Below are positions 21,105-31,220 of a stretch of 64,000 bases of DNA, piece by piece. A model generated the notes under the pieces. That model searched no databases. It had not been told where the DNA came from and saw nothing but the letters and a program-made list of their open reading frames with translations. The stretch comes from Dugong dugon (taxonomy: Eukaryota > Chordata > Mammalia > Sirenia > Dugongidae), in NCBI GenBank assembly GCA_030035585.1, contig CM057465.1, positions 3,013,501 through 3,077,500 on the forward strand, read 5' to 3'. Each line of letters begins with the position of its first letter. Within the stretch, counting starts at the first letter, position 1. Made by a program: the position numbers and the translations under genes.

Positions 21105-21490
21105 TATTTAAAAAAAAAATTTTAAATTAAGAGTTTGGAATTTACAGGAAAATTGCAAAGATAATACAGATTTACCTATAACCCATATCTAGTTTTCCCG
21201 ATTATTATTATCTTACATTAATAGGGTATATTTGTTATACTTAATGAACACATATTGATAATCTATTATTAACTAAAATTCATAACTTTATTCTAAATAA
21301 CTTTATTCAGATTTCCTAAGGTTTTGCCTAATATCCTTTTTCTGCCCCAGGATCTCATCCGGAACCCCACCTCACAATGAGTCATCATGTCTCCGTAGGC
21401 AACTTTTGGCAGCGACAGCTTTTCACATTTATCTTGTTTTTGATGACCTTGACAGTTTTGAGGACTACTGGTCAAGTATTTTGTAGCATG
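21105..21490 (-). mobile_element. Old L1 3' UTR piece inserted within L1
   Basis: 'gagtttggaatttacaggaaaattgcaaagataatac', 'cattaatagggtatatttgttatacttaatgaacac', 'tattattaactaaaattcataactttattc' is the 3' UTR text of a different L1, and it interrupts the ORF2 text between 21100 and 21490. Confidence 0.7.
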
Positions 21491-22150
21491 TCCTTCTGAT
21501 AATTTGCATTTTAATTTTTCTCTTGTTCAAATATTTTTAAATTTCTCTTGAGACTTCTTTGACCCATACTTTATTCAGAAGTATGATGTCTAATATGCAA
21601 CTATTTTGGGGTTTCCTAGTCTGTTTGTTATTATTGTTATTGATTTCTCATTTAATTCCATTTCATTCCAAGAGCATACTTTGTTTGATTTCTTTTTTCT
21701 TTTTTAATTTGTGGTCTATCTTGGCTAATGTTCCATGTGATAAGAGAAAAGTGCATTGCCCTGTTGTTGGAAAAAATATTCTATACATGTTAATTAAATC
21801 AAGTTGATTGATAGTGCTCTTCAGTTCAGCTATATCCTTACTGATTCACTTAATCTATTAGTGACAGAGAGGTGTTGTAATTTTTTGCTGAAAGCCAGAC
21901 ATGTTGCATTGGATAATAGGAATAGCGGTAAATTGTCCTTTAATGTTAGGATTTATATTAATCTGGCTCGGAGTTGGGCTCTGTTTAATATTTCCTGTAG
22001 CTATTGGCGCCAGAGGCTTACAATTGGCTGTACTGTCTTGTTTGTGTCTCTGCTCTGGACTTTGGGCTTCCCTAAGTAATCTTCCTCAGAAACTATGGTT
22101 TTTTTCTCACTTGTCTGGGTTCTCCTGAGAAGTCCTTCTTAAAAAGAATT
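21491..22150 (-). mobile_element. L1 LINE ORF2 region, antisense, second part
   Basis: 'ttctcttgagacttctttgacccatactttattcagaagtatg', 'gtctatcttggctaatgttccatgtg', 'catgttaattaaatcaagttgattgatagtgctcttcag' are antisense L1 text contiguous with 20320-21100. Assignment beyond about 21880 is uncertain. Confidence 0.75.
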
Positions 22151-22431
22151 TGCACCTTGCAGCCCTTTCAGCTGAATCCACTGTCATTACACTGAGGCCC
22201 TGGTGGTGTGGTGTAGACATGTGGAGGTGGGGGACTGCTCTATAATCTTCAAATTAAATTTCAGTCATTTAGTGGGTCTGTGTTTTGGTGCTATGACCTT
22301 CACACGTGTTTCTACAGTAGTATTGCTTCCCCCGTACCCCTTACTCTATTCCCTGCCTGCAGAATTCTTAATCTTTTTCCTTGAAGACCTGACCCCTGCT
22401 GATTGTATTTTCCCCCCTTAAGTAAGACAGA

Positions 22432-22632
22432 GGTGGCTGGGTGGAACCAACAGTGAAGCGCTTGTCTACTTGCCGAAAGGTTTGAACACACACAGAGGTA
22501 CCTCAGAAGACAGGCTTGGAAATCTCCTTCTAAAAGGTCACAGCCTTGAAAATGCTACGGAGCAGTTCTACCCTATAACACATGGGGTCACCATGAGTCA
22601 GAATTAACTGGACAGCAACTAACAACAACAAC
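22432..22632 (+). repeat. AfroSINE-type SINE
   Basis: Runs from 'ggctgggtggaaccaacagtgaagcgc' to 'ggacagcaactaacaacaacaac', with the 'cagaagacaggcttggaaatctccttctaaaaggtcacagcc' middle. Confidence 0.88.
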
Positions 22633-22639
22633 AGGTGAG

Positions 22640-23340
22640 ACAGAGCTAGGGGGGTTGCATTATATACATTTTAGCCATGTAATCAAATAACAGATAAAAT
22701 TGCACAAATGTTGGGAGAGGTAATGTAGAGTTAAAGGGCTCTAAGTTTCTTGCATTTTCCATAAAGAGGATAAGAGTATCAATTAGCAATTGTATGATTT
22801 CCATGATTAAAATAATTTTTAAAAAATAGAATGACAAAAAATATCTGAACAATCCAAAAGAAGGCAAGGATGGAGAAAAAGGAAACTTAGAAAAGCAGGG
22901 TCAGAGAGAAAATACAAAATAAATCATATATTTACACCTAAATATATCCGTCATCACGCTGACATACATGAACTAAACGATCCAGTTAAAAGAACGAGAT
23001 TGTGTGAAAAATTTAAAGAGAAACTAATAATTTTAAGTTGTTAACAAGAAACACACCTAAAACAAAGGCTTCATAGAAAATATGGAATAAATGGAAGCAT
23101 ATATACATGAAAACTCTAACCAAAACAATCTCTCCTCTCTATTTTCTGTCTCTCTCTCTTACACACACACACACCCACACACAAACTCACAAAAACACAC
23201 ACAAACACCTTTCAGTCCAAATGACTTCACAGGAAGTTCTATCACACGCTTAATCAAGAAGGAGATAATTCTGTTCTTACCGATCTCTTTCAAAGAATAG
23301 AAAAAAAGATTGTATAATCTCAACTAACTCTTTTTTGGGG
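22640..23340 (+). mobile_element. L1 LINE ORF2 fragments, sense, with a CT/CA repeat
   Basis: 'aatagaatgacaaaaaatatctgaacaatcc', 'taaacgatccagttaaaagaacgagattgtgtg', 'acaagaaacacacctaaaac', 'aatgacttcacaggaagttctatcacac' are sense L1 ORF2 phrases in correct order with deletions. A (CT)n(CA)n tract sits at about 23148-23205. Confidence 0.7.
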
Positions 23341-23429
23341 AGGATTAGGAAAAACTTGATGTCAAAAGGTATACGAAAGGAAAATTACAGGAAGAATCTT
23401 ACTTATGAATAAATATGCAAAAGGCCCTG

Positions 23430-23931
23430 AACAAAGCAATAAGAAACTAAATCCCATTACCCACGATGCTGTAACCTGACCCCACGAATGGCAGCAAATT
23501 TCCATTAGTCCTTAAACTAGCCCAAGCCAGATTTGGCCCACCCCCTCGTGCACGGAAGGGCCAGCTGTGACCGCTAATTGACCTCAAAAGAGGACAAAGC
23601 AACAAGAAGAACAAATCAGTAGGAAAATCATCACCCTAGACGCTATTCTGAAGCGAGAGGTCTGAAAATAATCACGTCACCTCCTGTTTCCTGGCCGCCT
23701 TCTAGAATTTTCCCTCCTCAGTATGCCTGCACAGCTGCCATCTTGCAGCCCAAATCACATATAAGCTTTGCTTTCCTGTAGCTTGGGGAGCCAGATCTGA
23801 GGAACTTCCTCCTGGCTCCTTGCTCTGTGCATTGCAATAGACTTACTTTCTCTTTCTCAAAGACCAGTGTCCAGACAATTGGCAAGTCTGAGCGCATCAG
23901 ACAAGGATTTACTTTTCTGAGTTCGGTAGCA
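23430..23931 (+). mobile_element. ERV1-like solo LTR fossil
   Basis: About 500 bp with gammaretrovirus-like LTR layout: a promoter-like 'acatataagctttgctttcc' near 23757, then 'tgctctgtgcattgcaatagacttactttctctttctc' containing a degenerate polyadenylation region, and a final stretch ending near '..gttcggtagca'. No internal viral region is seen beside it. Family inferred from layout; boundaries approximate. Old and broken. Confidence 0.55.
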
Positions 23932-23943
23932 ATGCTAATGCTA

Positions 23944-24056
23944 TTGTTGTCGTTAGATGCCATCCAGTGGGTTCTGACTCACAGTGACCCTACAGGACCT
24001 ATAAGTTCCGCATGAACACAATTCCTTGTTCTGGAATTCCCACTCTTCACAAACCT
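23944..24056 (-). mobile_element. RTE LINE remnant with internal deletion, antisense
   Basis: The RTE tail text ('gttgtcgttagatgccatccagtgggttctgactcac') is joined directly to RT-domain text ('catgaacacaattccttgttctggaattcccac'). In fuller copies these are about 900 bp apart, so the middle is missing. Confidence 0.75.
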
Positions 24057-24059
24057 CTT

Positions 24060-24560
24060 ACAAAAGAGCATTCAGTTGGTCAAAAACCATATGGAAAAGT
24101 GGTCAACCTCCTTAGGCCTCTGGGAAAAGTACATAAAACACATTAAAAAATGAACACATACCCATGAGAATGGCTGCAATTGAAAAGATGAACAATATGT
24201 TGGCAAGGATGTGGAGCATGGGATCTAGTTCATTCTGCTGGTGGGGATGAATCCAATACAAAAAGCACTTTGGAAAACAGTTTGGTACTTTCTGATAAAG
24301 CTGAAATTATGCACATTTCCTAGGTATACATCCTAGAAAAATATATGTCCTTTTGACCCAGAAGACATGTACAGCACTGTTTTTAATAGCCCCAAACTGA
24401 AAACAATACTAATGTCCACGAATAGTCAAAAGGATAAATAACTATGGTATACATATGGAATACCCTACATAGAATGCTCTACAGCAAAATAAAGGTATGG
24501 AATGGAACTACATAAAATTACATAGACAAACCCTTCAAACACAGTGTGGATGGAAAGGAG
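24060..24560 (+). mobile_element. L1 LINE 3' region, sense
   Basis: 'gagaatggctgcaattgaaaagatg', 'tgttggcaaggatgtggag', 'gctggtggggatgaatcc', 'ttggaaaacagtttgg', 'gccccaaactgaaaacaat' follow L1 3' UTR order. Probably the downstream part of the L1 at 22640-23340, separated by the ERV1-like LTR and the RTE remnant. Confidence 0.8.
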
Positions 24561-24567
24561 CCAGAGC

Positions 24568-24690
24568 ATATCTATACATATCTATCTCTATATTTATCTA
24601 TTTCTATGTATCTCTTTATCTATCTCTGCTTCTACCAACTCTACCTCTATCTCTATCTCTAGCTCTCTCTCTCTATTTTGAATATACTGT
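24568..24690 (+). repeat. (TCTATC)n / (CT)n simple repeat
   Basis: Imperfect TCTATC and CTCT tract of about 120 bp bordering an RTE fragment. Confidence 0.9.
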
Positions 24691-24699
24691 CAGGAGAAT

Positions 24700-25004
24700 G
24701 AAAAAAATAATGTTAGAGGAAATACAACCAGAATGCTCCTTGGAATTGAGAATAATGAGACTTTGGTTCACTTACCTTGGACACATCATTGGGAAAGACC
24801 AATCACTAGAAAATGACATCATGTTTGGTAAAGGGCAGAGTTAGCAAAAATGAGGGAAATCCTCCATGAGATGGATTGAGACAATGGCCAAAACAAAGGG
24901 CTCAAACATACCAACGATCTTGAAGATGGCACAGGACCCGGCAATCTTTCCTTATGAGTTAACCTAAGTCAGAACCAACTCTACAGCAATTAATAACAAT
25001 AACA
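24700..25004 (+). mobile_element. RTE LINE 3' end
   Basis: 'acaaccagaatgctccttgg', 'gaccaatcactagaaaatgacatcatg', 'gagatggattgagacaatgg', 'ttgaagatggcacaggacc' and a 'taataacaataaca' tail. Diverged more than the other sense copies. Confidence 0.88.
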
Positions 25005-25224
25005 TATGCTACTGATGTACCCTTCTGTAAATTCAGTCCTGTCCTTTACTCTAAATATTCAATTGTATATCAAGCAGATGACATAACATCTCCACATGTG
25101 TGTAAAATATGCATCTGAAGTTTAACGGGCACAAAATAGGAATTCATTGTTTTTTTCGTTAACTCATACTAACCTTTAAAAAGAAAACAAAAAAAACCCC
25201 CAAAAACCCTCAAGTCATCTTCCT

Positions 25225-25860
25225 TTTAGTAAACCTCACCATTTACTCAATTGCTAAAGCTAAAATCTAGAGTCATCACTGAAATCTTTCCATTGCTCTC
25301 ACCTTAGTCCAAGCCATCAACATCTTTACTTCAACAATAGATGTTCTAAGCTGCTTCCACTTCTAATGTTTTAATTCTCTGTCCATTGAGCAGCCAGAAT
25401 AATATTTTGAATTACCCTTATTACCAGACTCCAGTGGCTTTTCGTAACACCTAGAATAAAATCCAAATTCCTTTCCCTGATTTTTGGAGCTACTGGCAGG
25501 AGTTTATAAAGTTAATAATCTGAGTGAGGTAATTATTGAAACCTAGGTAAATGAAATGTCATAGGAACAAAAGCAACCACAACAATAACAACTGAATCAT
25601 ATTTTTATAACACTTTATAATGTACAGAATTCTTTCATTGACCTCCTTTCCCCATGGAGCTAATTGCTTTATCTTTGATGCTCCCCATCGCCTGTGCTTC
25701 CTGTTACACATCTGTTCTCACTCTCCGTAATTACTGATTTATGCTGCTGTTTCTTCCACCACACTGTGATTTGTTATGGGCAGGGGCTATGTCTGTTTAA
25801 TTGTTTCATCTTTGTAAACCTGATGCAGTTTCTCACTGTATCTAAAATGGTTCTAAAACT
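25225..25860 (+). mobile_element. L2 LINE, sense
   Basis: 'cagccagaataatattttgaattacc', 'agactccagtggcttttcgtaacacctagaataaaatccaaattcc' and further on 'gggcaggggctatgtctg..' match ordered L2 landmarks. The middle (25500-25620) is less clear. Confidence 0.65.
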
Positions 25861-26438
25861 TAAAGTCTATTAATTAAGACATTATATATGCATATACACA
25901 CATGCATGTATGTAGTTTTAATTAATACACATTAATTTTTAGAATCATTTTAGATTTACTGAAATATTGAGCAGATAGAACAGAGAGTTCCCCTGTACCC
26001 CCTCCCCCACACACTCTTCTCCTATTATTAACATCTTGCATTCATGTGGTACCTTTGTTCCATTACTATTAACTAAAGTCCATAGTTTACATTAAGATTC
26101 ACTCTCTGCGTTGTAAAGTTTTATGGGTTTTGACAAGTGAAGAATGTCCTGTCCCCACCATTACAGTGTAATACAAAGTCGTTTCAATGCCCTAAAAAAA
26201 TTTCTGGGCTTCACCTATTCATTCCAACATCCTTCCCCTCTGAGCCCCTAGCAAACACTGATCCTTTTATTGTTGCTGTGGTTTTGCCTTTTCTAGAATG
26301 TCACATAATGGAATAGTGTGTAGCCTTTTCAGAATTGCTTTTTTCCCTTAGCAATATGCATTGAAGGATCTTGCAGATCTTTTTGTGGCTTGATAGCTCA
26401 TTTCTTAAATCTGTGAATAATATTCCATTGTATGGATG

Positions 26439-26504
26439 TTCGTTCTGTTGTACATAGGGTCACTATGAGCCCGAATTGACTCGATGGCACCTAACAACAA
26501 CAAC
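26439..26504 (+). mobile_element. 66-bp RTE tail insertion with target-site duplication
   Basis: Only the terminal RTE tail ('tcgttctgttgtacatagg..' to 'aacaacaac') is present. The heptamer ATGGATG flanks it at 26432-26438 and 26505-26511, and removing one copy restores L1 text. This is an extremely 5'-truncated retrotransposition. Confidence 0.92.
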
Positions 26505-28180
26505 ATGGATGCTCCAATTTTTTTTAATGCATTCATCAATTGGACGATGTCTTGGTTGCTTCCAGTTTTTTGCAATTATGAATAAGGCTGCTTTAAACAT
26601 CCCTGTGCAGGTTTTCATGTGGGCATTTAGTTTTCAATTCATTTGGATAAATACCTAGAAGTGTGATTGCTGCATGATATGGTCAGAATTTGTTTAGCTT
26701 TGTAAGAAACTACCAGACTTCCCTTCAGGGTGACAATACGATTTTGCTTTCCCACCAGCAGTGAAAGAGGGTTCCTGTTGCCCTGCATCCTGGCCAGCGT
26801 TTGGTGCTGTCGGTGTTTTGGATCTCAGCCATATCAAGAGGTGAATGCGTAGGTGATCGTACCCCACTATTGGAATTTACAATTCTCTAGTGACATAGTG
26901 TGCCGAGCATCTTTTCACATGCTCACTGCCATCTGTATGTCTTGACTGGAAGGTTTCTGTCCCGAACTTTTACACATTTTCTTTTCAATTGGGTTGTTTG
27001 GCTCTACTTGCGTGAGTCTATCTATTTCTGGGCTCTCAATTCTGTTCCATCCATTTGTCTGTTCGTTCACCAATCATATGCTGTCTGGATGACGGTAGCT
27101 TTGTAGGAAGGCTTGATTTTGGGTGGTGTGAGTCTTCTCTCTTTGATCCCCTTGTTCACTATTGTGTTGGCTATTCCGGATCTTTTGCCTTTCCACATAA
27201 ACTTCAGGATCAGTTTGTCAATATCCACAAAACAGCTTGCTGGGGTTTTGCTTGGGATTGTGTTGCACCTATAGATCAAGTCAGGAGGAGCTGATATCGT
27301 AACAATGTCAGGGTTTCCCATCCAGGAACATAGACTGCATTTCCATTTATTTAGATCTTCTTTGATATCTTTAATCAGTTTTGTAGTAGATTGCATAGAC
27401 ATCCTGTAAGATTTATGCCGAGGCATCTCCTTTTTTTTGGTGCTAATGTAAATGGTATTGTTTTTTAAATTTCAATTTCTAATTGTTCATTGCTGGTATA
27501 TAGGAAAGCACCTGACTTTTGTATATTAACCTTCCATCCTAAAATCTTTCTGTAAGCACTTACTAGTTTCAGATGTTTTGTTTATTTCTTTGCTTTTGTC
27601 AGTTCTTTGGGATTTTCTACATAGACAATGACATCATCTATGAACAAAGGCGGCTTTATTTCTTCCTTCCCATCTTGCATAGCCTTTACTTCCTCTTCTT
27701 GTCTAGATTTGTTAGCTAGGACTCCCAGTACAGTGCTGAATCGGAGTGGTGAGGGGGTATCCCTGCCATGTTCCCAGTCGTAGGGAGAACACATTTAGCT
27801 TCCCACGTTAAGTTTGATGTTACTATAGGTTTTTTGTAGAGGTTGTTTATCAAGCAGATGTTCCCCTCTACTCCTAATTTGCTGTGATTTTTTTAAATCA
27901 TAAATGAGTGTTTTATTTTGTCAGTTCCTTTTGCTTTATCTATTGATATGATCACATGGTTTTTCTTCTTTAGCCTGTTGATGTGATGGATTCTGTTACT
28001 TGATTTTTTGAATGTTGAACCAGCCTTGCACACTTAGAATAAATCCCACTGGATCTAGGTTTATAATTCTTTGTGTACATTGTTGTGTCAATTTGCTAAT
28101 ATTTTGTTGAAAATTTTTGCATCTATGTTCATGAGAGATACTTGTCTGTAGTTTTCTTTTTTGTAACATATTTATTTGGT

Positions 28181-28238
28181 GTAGGGTTGTTATGAGTTGG
28201 AATTGACTTGATGGCGGTGCGTTTGGTTTTCTGGTTTG
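28181..28238 (+). repeat. 58-bp SINE tail insertion with target-site duplication
   Basis: Only the SINE end ('gtagggttgttatgagttgg..tggcggtgcgtttggttttctggtttg') is present. TTTGGT occurs on both sides (28175-28180 and 28239-28244), and L1 text continues across when it is removed. Confidence 0.85.
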
Positions 28239-28649
28239 TTTGGTATTAGGGTAATATCGCTCTCATAGATTTAGGAAGTGTTTCCTCTGCTTCTAGTTTC
28301 TGGAAAAGATCATAGAGAATTGGTGCCATTTATCTTCAATGTTTGCTAGAAAGCACCACTGAAACTATCTGGCCTAGTGTTGTTTTTTTTTTTTTCTTTT
28401 GGGATGGTTATTAGTTATTGATTCAATTCCTTTGATATAGAACTTTCCAGATGATCTATTTCTCCTGGTGTGCGTTTTGGTAGCTTTGTCTTTCAAGGAA
28501 AGACTAGGCTGTCTTTCAGAGGTCATCCTGCTGGTTTTGCAGCTGAATTGTATGTGGGCACAAAAGACAGAACGCCGTAGGGGATGAGCACCAGACTCTG
28601 ATCTGGGCAGCCCACGAATGTGGATGTCACTTCAGCCCACCCTAGCCTG

Positions 28650-29150
28650 TTCCTTCACTGGGCTCCTCACTGCCGCCCCTTCTGCCCCACGGCCAGGGGG
28701 CCACCATCCCTGACCCACACTGCTGCACCCCTTCTCCTGGTCACTCACACCCAAGCCAGAGCAAGCTTTATAAGAAGAGATCTGATGCCATTCACCCTGC
28801 TCCAAGCCTCCAGCAGCTTCCCAATTGACAACATGAAACCCACGCCCCGTAAGTGGGCGACAAGGGCCAGAAGGTTCTGGCCCTCCTTCCTCGCTGGCTC
28901 CCTTCCCGTGCACTTACCTGCTGGGTGCCACTGTTCTAACCTGCTCTAACCCACGGCCCTTCCAGCCCTTTCAGCTCCAGGACACTTGCCCTGGCTGGAC
29001 CCTCCGCCTCAAAAGCCCCCTCATGCCCATGCGTTCCTCACTCCCTGATTTCACACATCGGCTTCCTTGTAGGTCACCTGATGGGGAGAGTCATCTTCCC
29101 TGCTCCCTGGACCCCCTCTGCCTTTATAATACCCTGGTGTCTCACTGTCA
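28650..29150 (+). mobile_element. L2 LINE, sense
   Basis: 'tctgatgccattcaccctgctccaagcctccagcagcttccca', 'ggacacttgccctggctggacc', 'cctgatttcacac', 'tggggagagtcatcttccctgctccctgg' track L2 order. Ancient, degraded copy. Competing open frames across it are accidental. Confidence 0.65.
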
Positions 29151-30090
29151 GGACGTGCTACAGAATTTGCCAGGCCCCACGCGAAATAAAAATTCAGGGT
29201 CTTTGTTCAGAATGATTAAGCATTTCAGAGGCAACAGCAGGGCACTGAAGCAAGGGGCCCTCCCGAGCACGGGGCCAACATGTGGCTCCCAGGCCAGATG
29301 TCCCGTGTCCACTGAATATGTATCTACTTGCTTTCTTCTTCCTTTTGCCTCTTTCTCATCTCCTTCAGCCATTAGCTGCCTTGCTCACCTCCATTCTCAG
29401 CACCCAGAGCGTATGGGACCCGAAGCTGAATCTCCGAGCGGATTTATTGAGAAAGTGAAGGAAGCTGGCGCAGCTGCCATCCTTTGGGATGGCTGGGACT
29501 GGAAGCCGGTGTGTGGGTGGGATCCGAGGGAGGCAGCACAGCCATGGTTCCTACAGGTGATTGCCCGCCTCCTGTAGGCCCTGCAGCGGATGTCTGCAGA
29601 CCCCGGCCGGCCCGGGAAGGCAGGAGGCAGGAGGCAGAGATTCGGGGTGGGGGCAGGGGAAGAGGTAGGGAAGAGCGTTACACACCAATAAAAACCCCTT
29701 TTATATTTGCGGCTGTAAAACTTTATAGAGATTTCTCAACACACGACATGAATAATAAGCACGATTTCTTTTCAGTAATTGCCAAAACCAAAACACCGTA
29801 AGGCCTTTTGCGAGCAGGATAATCCCCAGCCCTGGCCCCTGGGTAGGAGCAGAGGGAGAAGGGGCTCAGTGTTGGGGGTGGGGGCCTGGGAATGGGGGCA
29901 GCCTGGCTTTCAGGGAGAGCCAGCTGCGGGGGGGTCCCTCTCCGCTGTCCCATGGGCTGGGGACACAGCTGCCAGCGGGCTGCTAGACATGTTCCCCGGC
30001 AGCCTCCAATTCCAGGAATGAAAGTATTCCTCTGGTCTGTCCCAGAACCTTCTCTGCCCTCAGTGAACCATCTGGGGGTGGGTCCAAGAT
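29151..30090. other. Mostly unassigned GC-rich DNA with one candidate conserved segment
   Basis: 29155-29300 ('caggccccacgcgaaataaaaattcagggtctttg') may be an old hAT-like dispersed repeat, low certainty. 29680-29815 is an AT-rich, repeat-free stretch ('aataaaaaccccttttatatttgcgg', 'cacgatttcttttcagtaattgcc') with the look of conserved noncoding DNA. No gene seen. Confidence 0.35.
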
Positions 30091-30091
30091 G

Positions 30092-30215
30092 ACCTCATGC
30101 CCAGTTTTGGACTGAATTCTGCTACCCATTAGCCGTGGGAAGTTGGGCAAGTTCCTTCCCAGATCTGTGGTTTGTTTTTCTTCATTGTTTAGGGGGCTGG
30201 GGCTGGACGATTTAG
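30092..30215 (+). repeat. MIR SINE, sense
   Basis: 'ctgaattctgctacccattagccgtgggaagttgggcaagttccttccc' matches the MIR segment that normally reads 'gctctgccacttactagctgtgtgaccttgggcaagt'. Confidence 0.65.
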
Positions 30216-30238
30216 CTCAGTTTAACTCAGGACCAGGG

Positions 30239-30580
30239 GGCAGTGTTAGCTCAGCGGTAGAACTCTCGCCCTCCATGCGGGAGACCCAGGTTCAATTCCT
30301 GGCCAAGGCACCTTGTGAGCAGCCACCACCCTTCTGTCCCTGGAGGCTTGTGTGTTGCTGTGCTGCTGAACAGGATTCAGTGGAGCTTCCAGACTAAGAC
30401 AGACTAGGAAGAGAGGCCTGGCGATCTACTTTCAAAAATCAGCCAGTGAAAACCCTGTGGATCACAAAGTTCTGATCCCCAGTCAGTCATGGGGCTGACG
30501 CTGGACCAGCAGCCTTTTGTTGTGCTGCTTGCACATGGGGTCTCCATGAGTGGGGGCGACTTCATGGCAGCTAAGAACTC
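30239..30580 (+). repeat. Full-length AfroSINE with intact Pol III boxes
   Basis: The tRNA-Gly-like head has a perfect A box TAGCTCAGCGG (30247-30257) and B box GGTTCAATTCC (30289-30299). The anticodon-like arm is CTCGC-CCTCCAT-GCGGG with a TCC triplet. The AfroSINE spacer follows ('gagcagccaccacccttctgtccctggaggc', 'gaagagaggcctggcgatctac', 'gaaaaccctgtggatcac'), then the tail 'catgagtgggggcgacttcatggcagctaag'. It is not a functional tRNA gene: the acceptor ends no longer pair. The best example of the complete family here. Confidence 0.92.
30247..30299 (+). promoter_or_regulatory. Internal RNA polymerase III promoter (A and B boxes)
   Basis: A box at 30247-30257 fits TRGYNNARNGG at all positions, and the B box at 30289-30299 fits GGTTCRANYCY at all positions. 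Spacing between boxes is about 31 nt, normal for tRNA-derived SINEs. Whether it is transcribed is unknown. Confidence 0.8.
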
Positions 30581-30974
30581 AGGTCTACAGCGCTAGCTAC
30601 AAGTCGGGTTGGGGCTGAGGTGCAGCGTGATCCCTGTCCTGGAGAGGCTTCACATGGGCAGCCGCGCATCTCCCGCCCAGCCCAGTGGGGGCGCTGAGCT
30701 GGGACCCTCCCCCTCTGGGATTCTCAAACATCTGTCTCAGGGATGGTTGGAATGACGCCTGAGAGAAAGCTGAGGATGCTCTATAAGCTCCGGCCGTCAC
30801 CCAGCATTTCTGAGCGCCCTGTGTGCCCGCTCCTCTCCAGGTGTGGGGTGCCTGGGTCTCTGAGAGCAACAGTTGGTGTTTGAGTCTGGGGCTCAGGAGG
30901 TAGGTGGGTGCTGAGGAGGGGGTTTCTGAGTTGTCTGCACCAGAAGGGCAGCAAGGTGCTGAGATGATTACAGC

Positions 30975-31220
30975 AGCTTGGCCGGGGGGGGATGGGGGGG
31001 CGTCTGGGGGAGGGGTGGGGGAGGTGTGAGGGAGGGGCGGGGGAGGTCTGGGGAAGGGGCGGGGGAGGTCTGGAGGCAGGGTTGGGTGAAGGTGGTGCTG
31101 GATCTCAGGGGGAGGGGCGAGGAGGGTGGTGCTGGGTCTAGGGGGAGTGGGGGGGAGGGTGGTGCTGGGTCTGGAGGGAGGGGCGGGGGAGGGTGGTACT
31201 GGGGTCTCAGTGGGGCAGGT
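30975..31220 (+). repeat. G-rich minisatellite with G-quadruplex potential
   Basis: About 245 bp built from G-runs of 3-8 separated by short spacers. Recurrent words are 'ggggcgggggaggtctgg' (twice) and 'gagggtggtgctgg(gt)ct' (several times). No coding potential; Gly-rich frames are artefacts. Confidence 0.9.

Larger units (their letters stand above)
25935..28500 (-). mobile_element. L1 LINE 3' UTR and ORF2 end, antisense
   Basis: Starts with antisense 3' UTR ('actgaaatattgagcagatagaacagagag', 'cattactattaactaaagtccatag', 'gttttgccttttctagaatgtcac', 'caattatgaataaggctgc'). It passes into ORF2 C-terminal text ('tctgtctgttcgttcaccaatc', 'ttagatcttctttgatatctttaatcag', 'tttgctaatattttgttgaaaatttttgc') and ends near 'agctttgtctttcaagg'. 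Old L1M-type, many stops. It holds two tiny tail insertions at 26439 and 28181. Confidence 0.88.

Noticed and set aside
29023-29577. 184-codon plus-strand frame as an exon
   Set aside because: It begins in L2-derived sequence and runs through unassigned DNA without domain or consistent composition.
30240-30312. A tRNA-Gly gene
   Set aside because: A and B boxes and the anticodon arm look right, but the acceptor ends do not pair, and it continues into AfroSINE body and tail. It is a SINE head.
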